This document shows positions 16,681 to 25,974 of a stretch of DNA of 64,000 nt, piece by piece. The position numbers and the translations under genes were made by a program. The stretch lies in assembly GCA_023301765.1 (NCBI GenBank), contig JALZUC010000028.1, positions 42,980 to 106,979 of the forward strand. The letters are read 5' to 3'. The first letter of the stretch is position 1. Every line of letters starts with the position of its first letter. This stretch comes from Akkermansiaceae bacterium (GTDB lineage Bacteria > Verrucomicrobiota > Verrucomicrobiia > Verrucomicrobiales > Akkermansiaceae). A model generated the notes under the pieces. The model was not told the origin of the DNA, did not search any database, and saw nothing but the letters and a program-made list of their open reading frames with translations.

Positions 16681-17703
16681 TTAGCCACAGCAAGGTGAGG
16701 ATGACTCACATGTAGGTGCTGGTGAGGCAGGTCGCTCCCCATCCTTACATGGTGATTCCATCGAAGGATTTGGCGCCTGAGCCTTGAGGTTGAGCTTCTC
16801 AATAAGCTCGAGATCCTTCTGGATAGCAGGGTTCTTAGCCGTTAGAAGTTTATCTCCATAGAAAATAGAGTTTGCACCCGCGAAGAAACACATGGCCTGC
16901 CCCTCCTCAGACATCTGCGTCCGGCCAGCAGAGAGGCGGACCTTAGCATTAGGACATGCGATGCGAGCCACAGCGATCATTTTAACAACATCAAAGATAC
17001 TAACAGGATCAGAATCTCCAAGTGGTGTACCCGGCATAGGCATCAGTGAATTAATTGGCACACTCTCTGGCTGAGGGTTAAACTCAGAGATTGTCTCTAT
17101 CATTTTTAAACGGTCTTCCGTATTCTCACCAAGGCCCAGAATACCACCACAGCATATACTCATACCTGCATTCTGCGCGTGACGAATAGTATTAAGTCGA
17201 TCGTCGTATGTGTGGGTTGTTACGATATTAGGATAATGCTCACGTGAGGTATCTAGGTTATGATTATAGGCTGTAACTCCTGCATCCTTAAGCTCCACGG
17301 CCTCATCAGCTCCTAGCTCACCAAGGGTCACACAAACTTCCATGCCCAGCTCAGAGACAGATTCTATAATCTCTTTAACCTGCTCAAAACGCTTAGTTCC
17401 AGCGCGGACACCCTTCCATGCGGCACCCATACAGAAGCGAGTTGAGCCACTTTCACGAGCAGCACGCGCACGCTCCATAACTGCATCCTTTTCCATTAAA
17501 CGTTCAATTTCCAAACCAGTGCTATGACGCGCGGACTGTGAGCAGTATGAGCAGTCCTCTGAGCAGCCCCCAGTCTTGATAGATAATAGCGTGCATAGCT
17601 GCACCTCATTCTCTGGCCAATGAGTCTCGTGGACGGCTCGAGATTTTTTTAACAGCTCAAAAAGTGGTAAACTATGGATGCGATGTAGTTCTTCGTATTT
17701 CAT
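16681..17703 (-). CDS. bioB: Biotin synthase with Cys-rich C-terminal tail
   Basis: This radical SAM enzyme inserts sulfur into dethiobiotin. From the ATG at 17703 it has 340 residues. The frame extends further upstream to 17793, but that part would overlap the preceding gene and is not conserved. The SAM-cluster Cys residues are C47, C51 and C54 (GGCSEDCSYCSQS). The [2Fe-2S] ligands are seen in RFCMGAAWK, MEVCVTLGE and ICCGGILGLGE, with the Arg ligand in VRLSAGRTQMSEEGQAMCF. This is therefore the standard type I enzyme. A tail of about 30 residues after the catalytic domain adds C319, C332, C338 and C339 and ends in CCG. Other biotin genes are not in the window. Confidence 0.97.
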   Translation of the reverse strand: MKYEELHRIHSLPLFELLKKSRAVHETHWPENEVQLCTLLSIKTGGCSEDCSYCSQSARHSTGLEIERLMEKDAVMERARAARESGSTRFCMGAAWKGVRAGTKRFEQVKEIIESVSELGMEVCVTLGELGADEAVELKDAGVTAYNHNLDTSREHYPNIVTTHTYDDRLNTIRHAQNAGMSICCGGILGLGENTEDRLKMIETISEFNPQPESVPINSLMPMPGTPLGDSDPVSIFDVVKMIAVARIACPNAKVRLSAGRTQMSEEGQAMCFFAGANSIFYGDKLLTAKNPAIQKDLELIEKLNLKAQAPNPSMESPCKDGERPASPAPTCESSSPCCG

Positions 17704-17737
17704 GAATATATTAGTAAATGGATAAATGGTCAGTATT

Positions 17738-18430
17738 TTAGCGGACCCAGCGGCCAGAAACAGAGGGCATTTTCCCCTGCCCCACTGGCACATAGTTAGT
17801 CTTACCCTTGGCCCCGATCAGTGAGCTCCCCATGTGCCGTTTCCAGACAACACTCATACTCTCGCCAGTATGGCAGCCCCAGCTCTGACAAGATGCGTTT
17901 CGAGCAAAGGCTCCACGCCTGAGTTTAGCTATATCATTCTGGTGAAACCACGCTGTACTGGCACCTATGATATCTGCGCTATAATCAAGTAGGAAACAGT
18001 ATTTATTAGAATGCCCAAAGAAATCGAATGTAATAATCGAGCGTGATGCCTGGCCGTTAATAGTCTGAATAACATCACCACCACTATACACCCAGATCAG
18101 CTTTACCTTCCTCCTAGCTGACAGCTCTGTGATCCATTTTACATAAGGCTTACTATCCTCGATGCCACGAGCAGCATAGCCAGGGCGATAAACCATCCAT
18201 GTAATCTCAGCATCCTTACCATATGCCGTGCGTATTTCCACCATCCGCAGTGTAGCACCACGGACAAAGTTCGCCCACCAGCGATCATGCTGATCCCGCT
18301 TCACTCGGAGATTCTCCCACTTTCTCAGCGCAGGCCCACCACTGAGAATAAGGTGTTTTTGAGCTGATTCAGCGATACTGGAAGCACCTACCAGCCCAAG
18401 CATGAGGAGGAGAAGAAAACGAACACGCAT
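17738..18430 (-). CDS. Secreted protein of unknown function with a possible His-Cys (clan CD-like) dyad
   Basis: The 230-residue protein has a signal peptide (about residues 1-23, LLLLMLGLVGASSIAESA). I do not recognise a named family. The mature part alternates predicted strands and helices. One hydrophobic strand ends in a His (ITFDFFGHSN), and about 40 residues later a strand leads to Cys residues in NASCQSWGCHTGES. A strand-His followed by strand-Cys order is what caspase-like clan CD peptidases show, so a peptidase-like fold is possible, but this is a weak inference. It lies upstream of bioB on the same strand, 34 bases before its start, and may share the transcript. Confidence 0.7.
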   Translation of the reverse strand: MRVRFLLLLMLGLVGASSIAESAQKHLILSGGPALRKWENLRVKRDQHDRWWANFVRGATLRMVEIRTAYGKDAEITWMVYRPGYAARGIEDSKPYVKWITELSARRKVKLIWVYSGGDVIQTINGQASRSIITFDFFGHSNKYCFLLDYSADIIGASTAWFHQNDIAKLRRGAFARNASCQSWGCHTGESMSVVWKRHMGSSLIGAKGKTNYVPVGQGKMPSVSGRWVR

Positions 18431-18528
18431 GAGGCTGATTATTCACTCAGGTAATGCAGCTGTCCAGACTGAAGTCTCACCGAATCACTCCCTATGGCGC
18501 ACCAACCGCCCCCCTATTAAATCTAGAA

Positions 18529-20370
18529 TCAAACTTCGTCATCAGTCCCCAATCTCCGCCAAGCAGCAATAGCCTCGATTACCATCCACAGCTCAAGAAT
18601 AAGTGAAGTAGTACCTATACCTACTAGCAGCCAGCGCTCCTGCGCAATCCAGCTTTCACTAGCCCCCACTGCCTCAATAAAAATCTGGTAGCCCATAGCC
18701 CACGCAGGTAAAGCCAGCATAAAGAAGGCTGGGATAGCAACAAACCAAACAGGCAGCTTATTTCGTCTCATCCAGAAAATAATTACCAAGAAGGCTAGCC
18801 CCCCAAGCAGCTGGTTTGTCGCGCCAAATAAGGGCCAGAGAATTAGACCTCCAGTTCCAGCAGGCTTCCCAACAGCAGCGGGCAGAGATGCCATCCACCA
18901 CGCGAGAGCAATCGCAAAAATAGTCGCCCCATGCTTATTTACCAACCAGCTGAGAGGGTTTGCACTAATCACAATAGTACTAGCCTCCTCATCATCATCT
19001 TTTTTCCGCAACAGGCATGATGCCAGCTCCTGCACCACGTATCTCTGTAATCGACACGCAGTGTCCAATGTCGTTGCTGCAAATGAAGCCACAAATACCC
19101 CCATTAAAGCTGTAGCATATTGCGCAGGTACACCCAGCGCCTTTAGAAAATTTGCCGAGCCATCCACAAAAGCACCCACCTTAGCACCCAGCCCCATAGT
19201 GCTCCAGTCACCGTACCGCGCATTCCAGGCATCAGCACCCATCAATATCTCTCCACCCCCGCCAGCCACACCTAGTCCTAGCCCCGCAACACAGGCCAGA
19301 ATAACAAGCACAGCAAGAAAACCCTCAGTAAGCATAGAGCCAAAGCCTACAAACATAGCATCCGTCTCACAGCTCAGCTGCTTAGAGGATGTACCGGAGG
19401 AAACTAAACAGTGAAAACCAGAGATGGCACCGCAGGCGATCGTAATAAAGAGAAATGGGAATATCAGCGGCAGCTGCTTAGCATCTACCGAGGGCTCCAT
19501 AGCCGGCGCCGCAATTTCTAAAACTGGCCTAACTCCATCCACCGGAGCCCCTCCCCAGATAGCAGCCACCACCAAACCTAATACCACCAACCCCAGAGCA
19601 GATAATAACTGCAAAGAATTAATATAATCACGCGGCTGGAGTAATATCCATACTGGAAGCACTGAAGCCACATATGAGTATGCCAGTAACAGGCTCACCC
19701 AAGTCATCAGATCCCATTTCTGCATTTCACCATTCATCCAGCCCACCCAGCCAGAGTTACCATTCGCCACTGACACATACATCAGCACCAACGCCACTAA
19801 GGACGCTATCATAATATTACCTCCTTTTCTATGGATGAAAAAACCTATCAACACCGCCAACGGAATCTGAAAAAGACACGGTGCTATAGCCTCCGGATAA
19901 GTGCGAAACACCACCGCTATCACCAGACCAAAGATCGCCAGCACAATCGTCAAAGCCATAAATAAAATGAGTAAAAAAAGCACCCTCACACGAGGTGAAA
20001 TAACCCGCCCAGCAATATCTCCCACTGTCTGCCCACGGTTCCGCATAGATACAATAAGCGCCCCAAAATCATGAACAGCCCCAATAAATACTGAGCCAAA
20101 AAGCACCCAAATCAACGCCGGCAGCCAGCCCCACATCACAGCAAGTGCTGGCCCCACAATAGGCCCAGTCCCTGCGATTGAGGTAAAGTGATGCCCAAAC
20201 ACCACCCCCTTACTAGTAGGCACGTAGTCATTTCCATCCTCTAACTCCACAGACGGCACCTTAGCCTCGGCATCGAGCTTGAAGACCTTACTCCCCAGCC
20301 ATTTCCCATAAGTATTGTAAGCAATAATATAGAACACAAAAGCTCCAAGAGCGATAAAAAGAGTGGTCAT
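18529..20370 (-). CDS. cstA: Carbon starvation protein CstA family transporter
   Basis: This 613-residue polytopic membrane protein has the CstA signature GVVFGHHFTSIAGTGPIVGPALAVMWGW, split here as GHHFTSIAGTGP and VGPALAVMWGWLPA (about residues 57-85). Further family segments are FGSVFIGAVHDFGALIVSMRN and, near residue 325, ISGFHCLVSSGTSSKQ. CstA proteins import peptides or pyruvate under nutrient limitation. It is shorter than E. coli CstA (701) but in the range of the wider family. It stands 98 bases upstream of the secreted unknown gene and is probably transcribed on its own. Confidence 0.93.
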   Translation of the reverse strand: MTTLFIALGAFVFYIIAYNTYGKWLGSKVFKLDAEAKVPSVELEDGNDYVPTSKGVVFGHHFTSIAGTGPIVGPALAVMWGWLPALIWVLFGSVFIGAVHDFGALIVSMRNRGQTVGDIAGRVISPRVRVLFLLILFMALTIVLAIFGLVIAVVFRTYPEAIAPCLFQIPLAVLIGFFIHRKGGNIMIASLVALVLMYVSVANGNSGWVGWMNGEMQKWDLMTWVSLLLAYSYVASVLPVWILLQPRDYINSLQLLSALGLVVLGLVVAAIWGGAPVDGVRPVLEIAAPAMEPSVDAKQLPLIFPFLFITIACGAISGFHCLVSSGTSSKQLSCETDAMFVGFGSMLTEGFLAVLVILACVAGLGLGVAGGGGEILMGADAWNARYGDWSTMGLGAKVGAFVDGSANFLKALGVPAQYATALMGVFVASFAATTLDTACRLQRYVVQELASCLLRKKDDDEEASTIVISANPLSWLVNKHGATIFAIALAWWMASLPAAVGKPAGTGGLILWPLFGATNQLLGGLAFLVIIFWMRRNKLPVWFVAIPAFFMLALPAWAMGYQIFIEAVGASESWIAQERWLLVGIGTTSLILELWMVIEAIAAWRRLGTDDEV

Positions 20371-20517
20371 AGTCGCTCAACATACACATCTACCACTTCC
20401 ATATCAACCATAGATAGCATTAGCTCTGCTGGTAACTAGCTACACCATCATGCTTCTATTAAAATCACAATTTCCTCATTGCACTCAAAGTCTAATATAT
20501 CAATGCTCTGCATAGTT

Positions 20518-21048
20518 ATGGCAGATTGGTATTACGGCAAAGACAATACACAGCACGGCCCTGTGTCCGAGCAGGAGATTCACGCACTTGTCTCTTCAGG
20601 GCAAATCAATAGCAGTAGCATCATCTGGCGTGAGGGCATGACCGACTGGATACCTTTGAAGGATGTGCCAGAGTTTCAATCAATATCAGCTAGCGCCGGT
20701 GACTCCGCAGCACCATATGCATCACCTCAGACAAATTCTCCCCAGTCTGTGCAACACATGCCTGTGATCGCAGCCCCTACATCCGGACTATCTATTGCAG
20801 CTCTCGTCTGCGGCATACTCGGCTGTATCACATGCTACATCGGAGGGTTTTTTGGTCTTCCTGCCGTAATCTGTGGCCACATGTCGCTGAAGAAGATTAA
20901 AAACAGCCCCACCCCCATCGGAGGAAAAGGCATGGCGATTGCTGGTCTGATCTGCGGTTATATCGGCATTGCGATGACACTTATCTTTCTTATATTCTTA
21001 GCCATAGGAATCGCTGGGGGCGCTATGAGCTCCACCGTCACGCCCTAA
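20518..21048 (+). CDS. GYF_2 (DUF4339) plus DUF4190 membrane protein
   Basis: The start at 20518 is chosen because MADWYYGKDNTQHGPVSEQEI is the conserved beginning of GYF_2 domains; the upstream in-frame extension is not domain-like. The protein has 176 residues. It has an N-terminal GYF_2 domain (about 1-50, with DWYYG and IIWREGMTDWIPL), a Pro/Ser/Gln-rich linker, and a C-terminal DUF4190 module of two transmembrane helices (SIAALVCGILGC and GLICGYIGIAMTLIFLIFLA). GYF_2 domains are thought to bind proline-rich peptides. A DUF2752 membrane protein follows 12 bases later, a common pairing. Confidence 0.9.
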   Translation: MADWYYGKDNTQHGPVSEQEIHALVSSGQINSSSIIWREGMTDWIPLKDVPEFQSISASAGDSAAPYASPQTNSPQSVQHMPVIAAPTSGLSIAALVCGILGCITCYIGGFFGLPAVICGHMSLKKIKNSPTPIGGKGMAIAGLICGYIGIAMTLIFLIFLAIGIAGGAMSSTVTP

Positions 21049-21060
21049 CCATCAGGATTA

Positions 21061-21468
21061 ATGTATGCTCGCCGTCTTTGGCCTCTATGCCCAGCGCTAG
21101 TAGCCATAGGACTAGTCACCACCTCCCTCAGCTTAAGACAGTGGCTCGGTCATCAGCCCGCCCACTGCGCCATCCACAGTGCCACTGGACTGCATTGTCC
21201 AGGCTGCGGGGGTACACGCTGTGCGCATGATCTTCTAGCAGGAAATTGGCAGCACGCTCTTGGCCATCACGCGCTACTGACCATGGGCGCTTTAAGCCTC
21301 AGCGCTATCAGCCTCTACCTCATTGTTAGGATAACTATTCTTGGGAAATCAACACCCAAGATACCTAACATCTCCACCTCATTCATCTGGGTGGGGCTAG
21401 GTATCATCATCCTATTTACCCTGCTACGCAATATACCTGCGTGGCCGTTTAGCCTACTGGCACCGTAA
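21061..21468 (+). CDS. DUF2752 family small membrane protein
   Basis: The 135-residue protein has three predicted transmembrane segments. The DUF2752 hallmark GLHCPGCGGTRCAHDLLAG, with two Cys near residues 46-49, is followed by the usual W-x-x-A-L-x-H-N-like segment (NWQHALGHHAL). The function is unknown; the CPxCG pair could bind metal or be redox active. It is cotranscribed with the GYF_2/DUF4190 gene, judging by the 12-base gap, and converges with the methyltransferase gene. Confidence 0.88.
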   Translation: MYARRLWPLCPALVAIGLVTTSLSLRQWLGHQPAHCAIHSATGLHCPGCGGTRCAHDLLAGNWQHALGHHALLTMGALSLSAISLYLIVRITILGKSTPKIPNISTSFIWVGLGIIILFTLLRNIPAWPFSLLAP

Positions 21469-21477
21469 GGAATAAAC

Positions 21478-22650
21478 CTAACGAGAAGGCATCAGCTGCA
21501 TCACAAAGCCCTTCAAATACTCCGTCTCAGGAATAGCCGGTAATACTGGGTGATCTAGCCTTTGACCATGAGATGCCATCATCCGTAGAGAGCGCTTAGC
21601 ATCCACGGAGGCAGAGACGATATTCTCCAAAAATAGCTCACGAGTAGCGTGATGAGAGCAGCAATAAGTAGCCATAATCCCATCACGATCCAGTAGCTTC
21701 AGCCCACGTAGGTGAATCTCCTTATACCCGCGCATAGCATTATTAAGGCTCTTTTTGTTTTTGGTAAATGATGGTGGATCCAGGATCACCAGATCATACT
21801 CATCTTCGCAGTGTTTTAGAAAATCAAAGGCATTGTGCCTCACCGCATTAATCTCCACACCATTAAGCTCCGCATTTTTCTTTGTCGCATCAATAGCTGA
21901 CTCTGAGGAGTCCACTGCCGTGACACTCGCCGCGCCAGCCTTAGCACATGCTAGAGCGAAGCCGCCCTGATTACAGAAACAGTCCAGCACTCGCTTACCC
22001 TTCGCTAGCTTAGCCACCTCACGGTGCGCATCTAGCTGATCCAGATAAAGCCCTGTTTTCTGACCATCTAACAAATCTATTTCAAACTTCACACCACCCT
22101 CCACAGTAGGTGCCTCAACAATAAATGGAGCAGGACGCTCACCATGCAGCATCAAAGTCTCTTCCTCAATACCCTCGGCTACCAGCATGGGTGAATCATT
22201 TCTCAAAATCACTGACTCAGGCCCTAACAAATCTACCAATACCTTAGCTATAATCTCACGGTTAAGAGACATCGCTAAAGTTAGAGTCTGCAGCACTACA
22301 TGATCACCATACCTATCTACAACTACCCCCGGCAGACCATCTGACTCACTCCATACGATCCTCGCCAGCCTGAGATCGATACCAGACTTCTCACGTAAAG
22401 CAATGGCCTGACCGATACGACGATTAAAGAACTCCTCATCGAGCTTCTGCTTCCTGCGTGAAATACGCCGCGCCACAATCTGTGATTCAGGATTATAGAT
22501 AGCCGTTCCCAGAGGGCGGTCTCGGTAATCCTTCAGAGAAATCACCTCTCCAGCCTTAGGCTCACCAAAGAGCTTACGGATTTCAGATGCGTAGACCCAG
22601 TCGTGTCCATGAAAAATACGAGCGCGCGGTTTGATAACGATTCCAGCCAT
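21478..22650 (-). CDS. rlmI: Class I SAM-dependent 23S rRNA (cytosine-5) methyltransferase, RlmI type
   Basis: The start at 22650 (MAGIVIKPRAR) is preferred over the ATG at 22665, because an AAGGTG ribosome-binding site lies at good spacing before it. The 390-residue protein has an N-terminal PUA-like domain (HDWVYASEI), a central EEHEE/THUMP-less linker, and a C-terminal Rossmann methyltransferase. The latter shows motif I VLDCFCNQGGFALACA (about residues 212-227), motif IV LDPPSFTKNK and a CSHH segment with the second Cys. The similarity is to RlmI/YwbD-type enzymes that make m5C in 23S rRNA. The exact target base is inferred by family. Confidence 0.88.
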   Translation of the reverse strand: MAGIVIKPRARIFHGHDWVYASEIRKLFGEPKAGEVISLKDYRDRPLGTAIYNPESQIVARRISRRKQKLDEEFFNRRIGQAIALREKSGIDLRLARIVWSESDGLPGVVVDRYGDHVVLQTLTLAMSLNREIIAKVLVDLLGPESVILRNDSPMLVAEGIEEETLMLHGERPAPFIVEAPTVEGGVKFEIDLLDGQKTGLYLDQLDAHREVAKLAKGKRVLDCFCNQGGFALACAKAGAASVTAVDSSESAIDATKKNAELNGVEINAVRHNAFDFLKHCEDEYDLVILDPPSFTKNKKSLNNAMRGYKEIHLRGLKLLDRDGIMATYCCSHHATRELFLENIVSASVDAKRSLRMMASHGQRLDHPVLPAIPETEYLKGFVMQLMPSR

Positions 22651-22873
22651 GTCAGCACCTTTCAATCATGGTTACACGAGAAATGGGAGATAATTCGCGC
22701 TATTCCTCGTTTGACAGTGCTGAAAAAACGCATCTGTGGATTATTATCAATTAACCCCTAAATTTCAACTCACTCTCAATTACCATATTTCTTAAGGTGA
22801 AAAGTATTTAATCTCATCCACTGCAGAATTTCTTCTCGCACTAGCTCATGATTACTCCAGAATAAACACCTCA

Positions 22874-25690
22874 ATGCACAAGCTCTTTCTTCTCGATGGC
22901 ATGGCGCTCGTCTATCGCGCGCACTTTGCGTTTATGCGTAACCCTATCCTTACCAGTAAAGGTCTAAACACCTCTGCCGTTTTTGGTTTTACCAACACCC
23001 TCCTAGATATCATGGAGAACCGTGGCGCCACCCACATCGGCGTGGCATTTGATACCAAAGCCCCCACCACTCGCCATGAGATGTATGAGCCATATAAGGC
23101 GCAGCGTGAAGCCATGCCTGAGGAGCTAGCCGCCGCCATTCCCTTTGTAAAACAGATGTGCAAGGCCTTTAACATCCCAGTGCTGGAGCTGGACGGCTAT
23201 GAGGCAGATGACATCATCGGCACCCTAGCATACCGTGCAGATGCTGAGGGTAGCATCCACACCTACATGGTAACACCGGATAAAGACTTCGCCCAGCTAG
23301 TGAGTGAGACCACCACTATGTGGAAACCTGGCAGACAAGGCAGCGATCATGAGCTACTAGATGTAGCTGCCATTCAGACACAATGGCAGATAGAATCACC
23401 CAAGCAGGTGATCGATATCCTAGGTCTCTGGGGAGATGCCGCAGATAATATCCCAGGCGTGCCAGGGATTGGTGAAAAAACAGCCAAAAAGCTCATCGCT
23501 CAATTTGGCTCCATGGAAAAAATCCTTGCGTCCACAGATCAACTAAAAGGTAAGCAGAAGGAGAATCTAGAAAACTTCGCAGATCAAGCACTACTCTCTA
23601 AAAAACTCGCCACCATCATACTAGACACCCCTATCGAATTCAGCTGGGAAGACCTGAAGATTAGCCAGCGCAATGATGAGGCACTTCAGGCTCTGCTTAC
23701 AGAGATGGAGTTTAACTCACTAGCAAAGCGCCTCTATGGCGGTAGCTTTGTAGCTGGCCGCGGACATGATACCTCTGATTCCGAGGAGTCACCCACTGCA
23801 AATCTAAAAACTATCTCTGATGTAGAGCACAAATATCATCTGGTAGAAAATGTCACCGATCTACACCGCCTGATCAAAAAGCTCTCCCTCGCTAACAAAA
23901 TTTGCTTTGACCTAGAGACCACCTCGCTGGATCCACGCACCTGCGAAATTCTCGGCATTGCCTTTTCCATCCAGACTCATGAAGGATACTTTATCCACAC
24001 GGGTGCTGGTAGCCCTCTCAGCGTCCAGATGGTTTTAGACAAACTGACTGTGATCTTTGGCTCAAAAATTGAAAAAATCGGCCACAATCTAAAGTTTGAT
24101 CTCTCCGTTCTCCTCGCTCACGACTGCACGGTGAGCGGGCCATTCTTTGACACCATGCTCGTACACGCACTTGTCTCATCAGATCAGCGTCACAGCATGG
24201 ATTTTGTCTCTGAGGCTCTATTAGGATACACGCCAGTAAAGCTAGCCGATCTACCACAGCAGACACAGGGTGCAGAAGGAGACCTCTTTTCATTCACTGA
24301 AGAAGAACAAAAAACCAAGAAAAAGGGCGCCAAGAAAAAGGACATTAACATGACCTTAATCCCCGTGAAGGAACTCACCGAGTATGCTGCAGAAGATGCA
24401 GACGTAACCTATCAAATCTCTGAAATATTACGCGAGCAGCTAGAAAAAAATAACCAAAGTAGCGTTTATCATGACATAGAAGCCCCACTTCTACCAGTGC
24501 TCACAGCCATGGAGAATGAAGGTATCTCACTAGATATCATCGCACTGAGTCACATCAGCGACAGCCTAACAAAACGGATTTCAAACCTCTCAGAAGAAAT
24601 CACCTCAGCCGCTGGCCATGAGTTTAATCTAAACTCCCCTAAACAGCTTGGAGAAATACTCTTTGGGGAAATGGCACTCGTAGAAAAGCCTAAAAAAACC
24701 AAAACAGGGCAGTTTAAAACTGATGAGCAAACACTATCTACACTCGCGTCCAAACACCCTATCGTAGCAAATATTCTAGACTACAGAGAAGCTAGTAAAC
24801 TCAAATCCACCTACGTGGACGCACTACCCCACCACGTTTCCAGCAAAACGGCTAGAGTCCATACGCACTACCAGCAGCTGATGACCTCCACCGGCAGACT
24901 CAGCTCTAACGAGCCTAATCTACAGAATATCCCCGTCCGCTCCGCTGCTGGGCGCGAGATCCGTAAGGCCTTTGTCCCTAGAGATAAAAACCACACCCTA
25001 CTCGCCGCTGACTACTCACAGGTAGAGTTACGTGTGATGGCTGCACTCTCAGGAGATAAAGCTATGATAGAAGCTATCAAGGCTGAACTAGACATCCACA
25101 GCGCCACCGCCGCCCGCGTCTACGGCGTGAGTATGGATGACGTAACCTCTGAGATGCGGCGTAACGCAAAGATGGTAAACTTCGGTATCATCTATGGCAT
25201 CTCAGCCTTCGGTCTCTCACAGAGATTAGACATTCCCCGCGCCGAGGCCTCTGAGATTATTGAAACTTATTTCCAGCAATATCCAGGGGTAAAAAACTAC
25301 ATGGAAAGTACCGTGGCAACAGCCCAGGAAAAAGGCTACGTCGAGACCCTTAGTGGCCGCCGCTGCTACATACGCAATATTGACTCTAAAAACGGCACCA
25401 TCCGCAGTGCAGCTGAGCGCGCTGCGATCAATGCCCCAGTACAAGGCTCCGCTGCAGACATGATCAAGCTAGCCATGATACAGGTAAAAAACCTATTAAT
25501 AAAAGAGACCACTAAGACCAAGATGCTACTCCAGGTCCATGACGAACTCATCTTCGATCTCCATCTCAGTGAACAGCAGACGCTAGTCCCCAAGATTATC
25601 ACCAGCATGGAAAATGCCATGCCTCTCCCCTACGAGATAGCATGTAAAGTAGACACAGGCACAGGGGCTAACTGGTTAGAAGCGCATTAA
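22874..25690 (+). CDS. polA: DNA polymerase I
   Basis: The 938-residue protein carries all three domains. The 5'-3' exonuclease covers about 1-290 (MHKLFLLDGMALVYRAHFAF; YEADDIIGTLA; TPDKDFAQLV; GVPGIGEKTAKKL). The 3'-5' exonuclease covers about 320-510, with the acidic residues of CFDLETTSLD and YAAEDADVTYQI present, so proofreading is probably active. The polymerase domain follows with motif A DYSQVELRVMA, the O helix RRNAKMVNFGIIYGIS and motif C QVHDELIF. It functions in repair and Okazaki fragment processing. Length is normal. A short hairpin at 25729-25743 follows the stop. No Shine-Dalgarno sequence is visible. Confidence 0.98.
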   Translation: MHKLFLLDGMALVYRAHFAFMRNPILTSKGLNTSAVFGFTNTLLDIMENRGATHIGVAFDTKAPTTRHEMYEPYKAQREAMPEELAAAIPFVKQMCKAFNIPVLELDGYEADDIIGTLAYRADAEGSIHTYMVTPDKDFAQLVSETTTMWKPGRQGSDHELLDVAAIQTQWQIESPKQVIDILGLWGDAADNIPGVPGIGEKTAKKLIAQFGSMEKILASTDQLKGKQKENLENFADQALLSKKLATIILDTPIEFSWEDLKISQRNDEALQALLTEMEFNSLAKRLYGGSFVAGRGHDTSDSEESPTANLKTISDVEHKYHLVENVTDLHRLIKKLSLANKICFDLETTSLDPRTCEILGIAFSIQTHEGYFIHTGAGSPLSVQMVLDKLTVIFGSKIEKIGHNLKFDLSVLLAHDCTVSGPFFDTMLVHALVSSDQRHSMDFVSEALLGYTPVKLADLPQQTQGAEGDLFSFTEEEQKTKKKGAKKKDINMTLIPVKELTEYAAEDADVTYQISEILREQLEKNNQSSVYHDIEAPLLPVLTAMENEGISLDIIALSHISDSLTKRISNLSEEITSAAGHEFNLNSPKQLGEILFGEMALVEKPKKTKTGQFKTDEQTLSTLASKHPIVANILDYREASKLKSTYVDALPHHVSSKTARVHTHYQQLMTSTGRLSSNEPNLQNIPVRSAAGREIRKAFVPRDKNHTLLAADYSQVELRVMAALSGDKAMIEAIKAELDIHSATAARVYGVSMDDVTSEMRRNAKMVNFGIIYGISAFGLSQRLDIPRAEASEIIETYFQQYPGVKNYMESTVATAQEKGYVETLSGRRCYIRNIDSKNGTIRSAAERAAINAPVQGSAADMIKLAMIQVKNLLIKETTKTKMLLQVHDELIFDLHLSEQQTLVPKIITSMENAMPLPYEIACKVDTGTGANWLEAH

Positions 25691-25974
25691 TAACGCATAG
25701 TAAACATCTCCAGAGAATGATCCTAGAAGCATTAAAATAATGCCTTTGATCGGCTATTAAGAATCACTCCCACCGTTTACTCAGCGCATTATACTCAGCG
25801 TAATTACCCAATCACGTCCTTCCCTTGTTAGAGTAGATCTAAGTTAAGTATTTCAATGGCAAGGTGGATTCACCCCATGATGACAGGGAAAGTATCATAC
25901 AGCGTTGTTGCAAACATTTACTTTATCACTAGATTCTTTGTGAGGATATTCACACCAGTAACCCTTATTTTTCT

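Noticed and set aside
17704..17793. N-terminal extension of bioB
   Set aside because: It would overlap the 3' end of the upstream gene and precedes the conserved start; the ATG at 17703 suffices.
25729..25743. Hairpin GCATTA-AAA-TAATGC after polA as a terminator
   Set aside because: The stem is only six AT-rich pairs and the following T run is short, so I did not call it.
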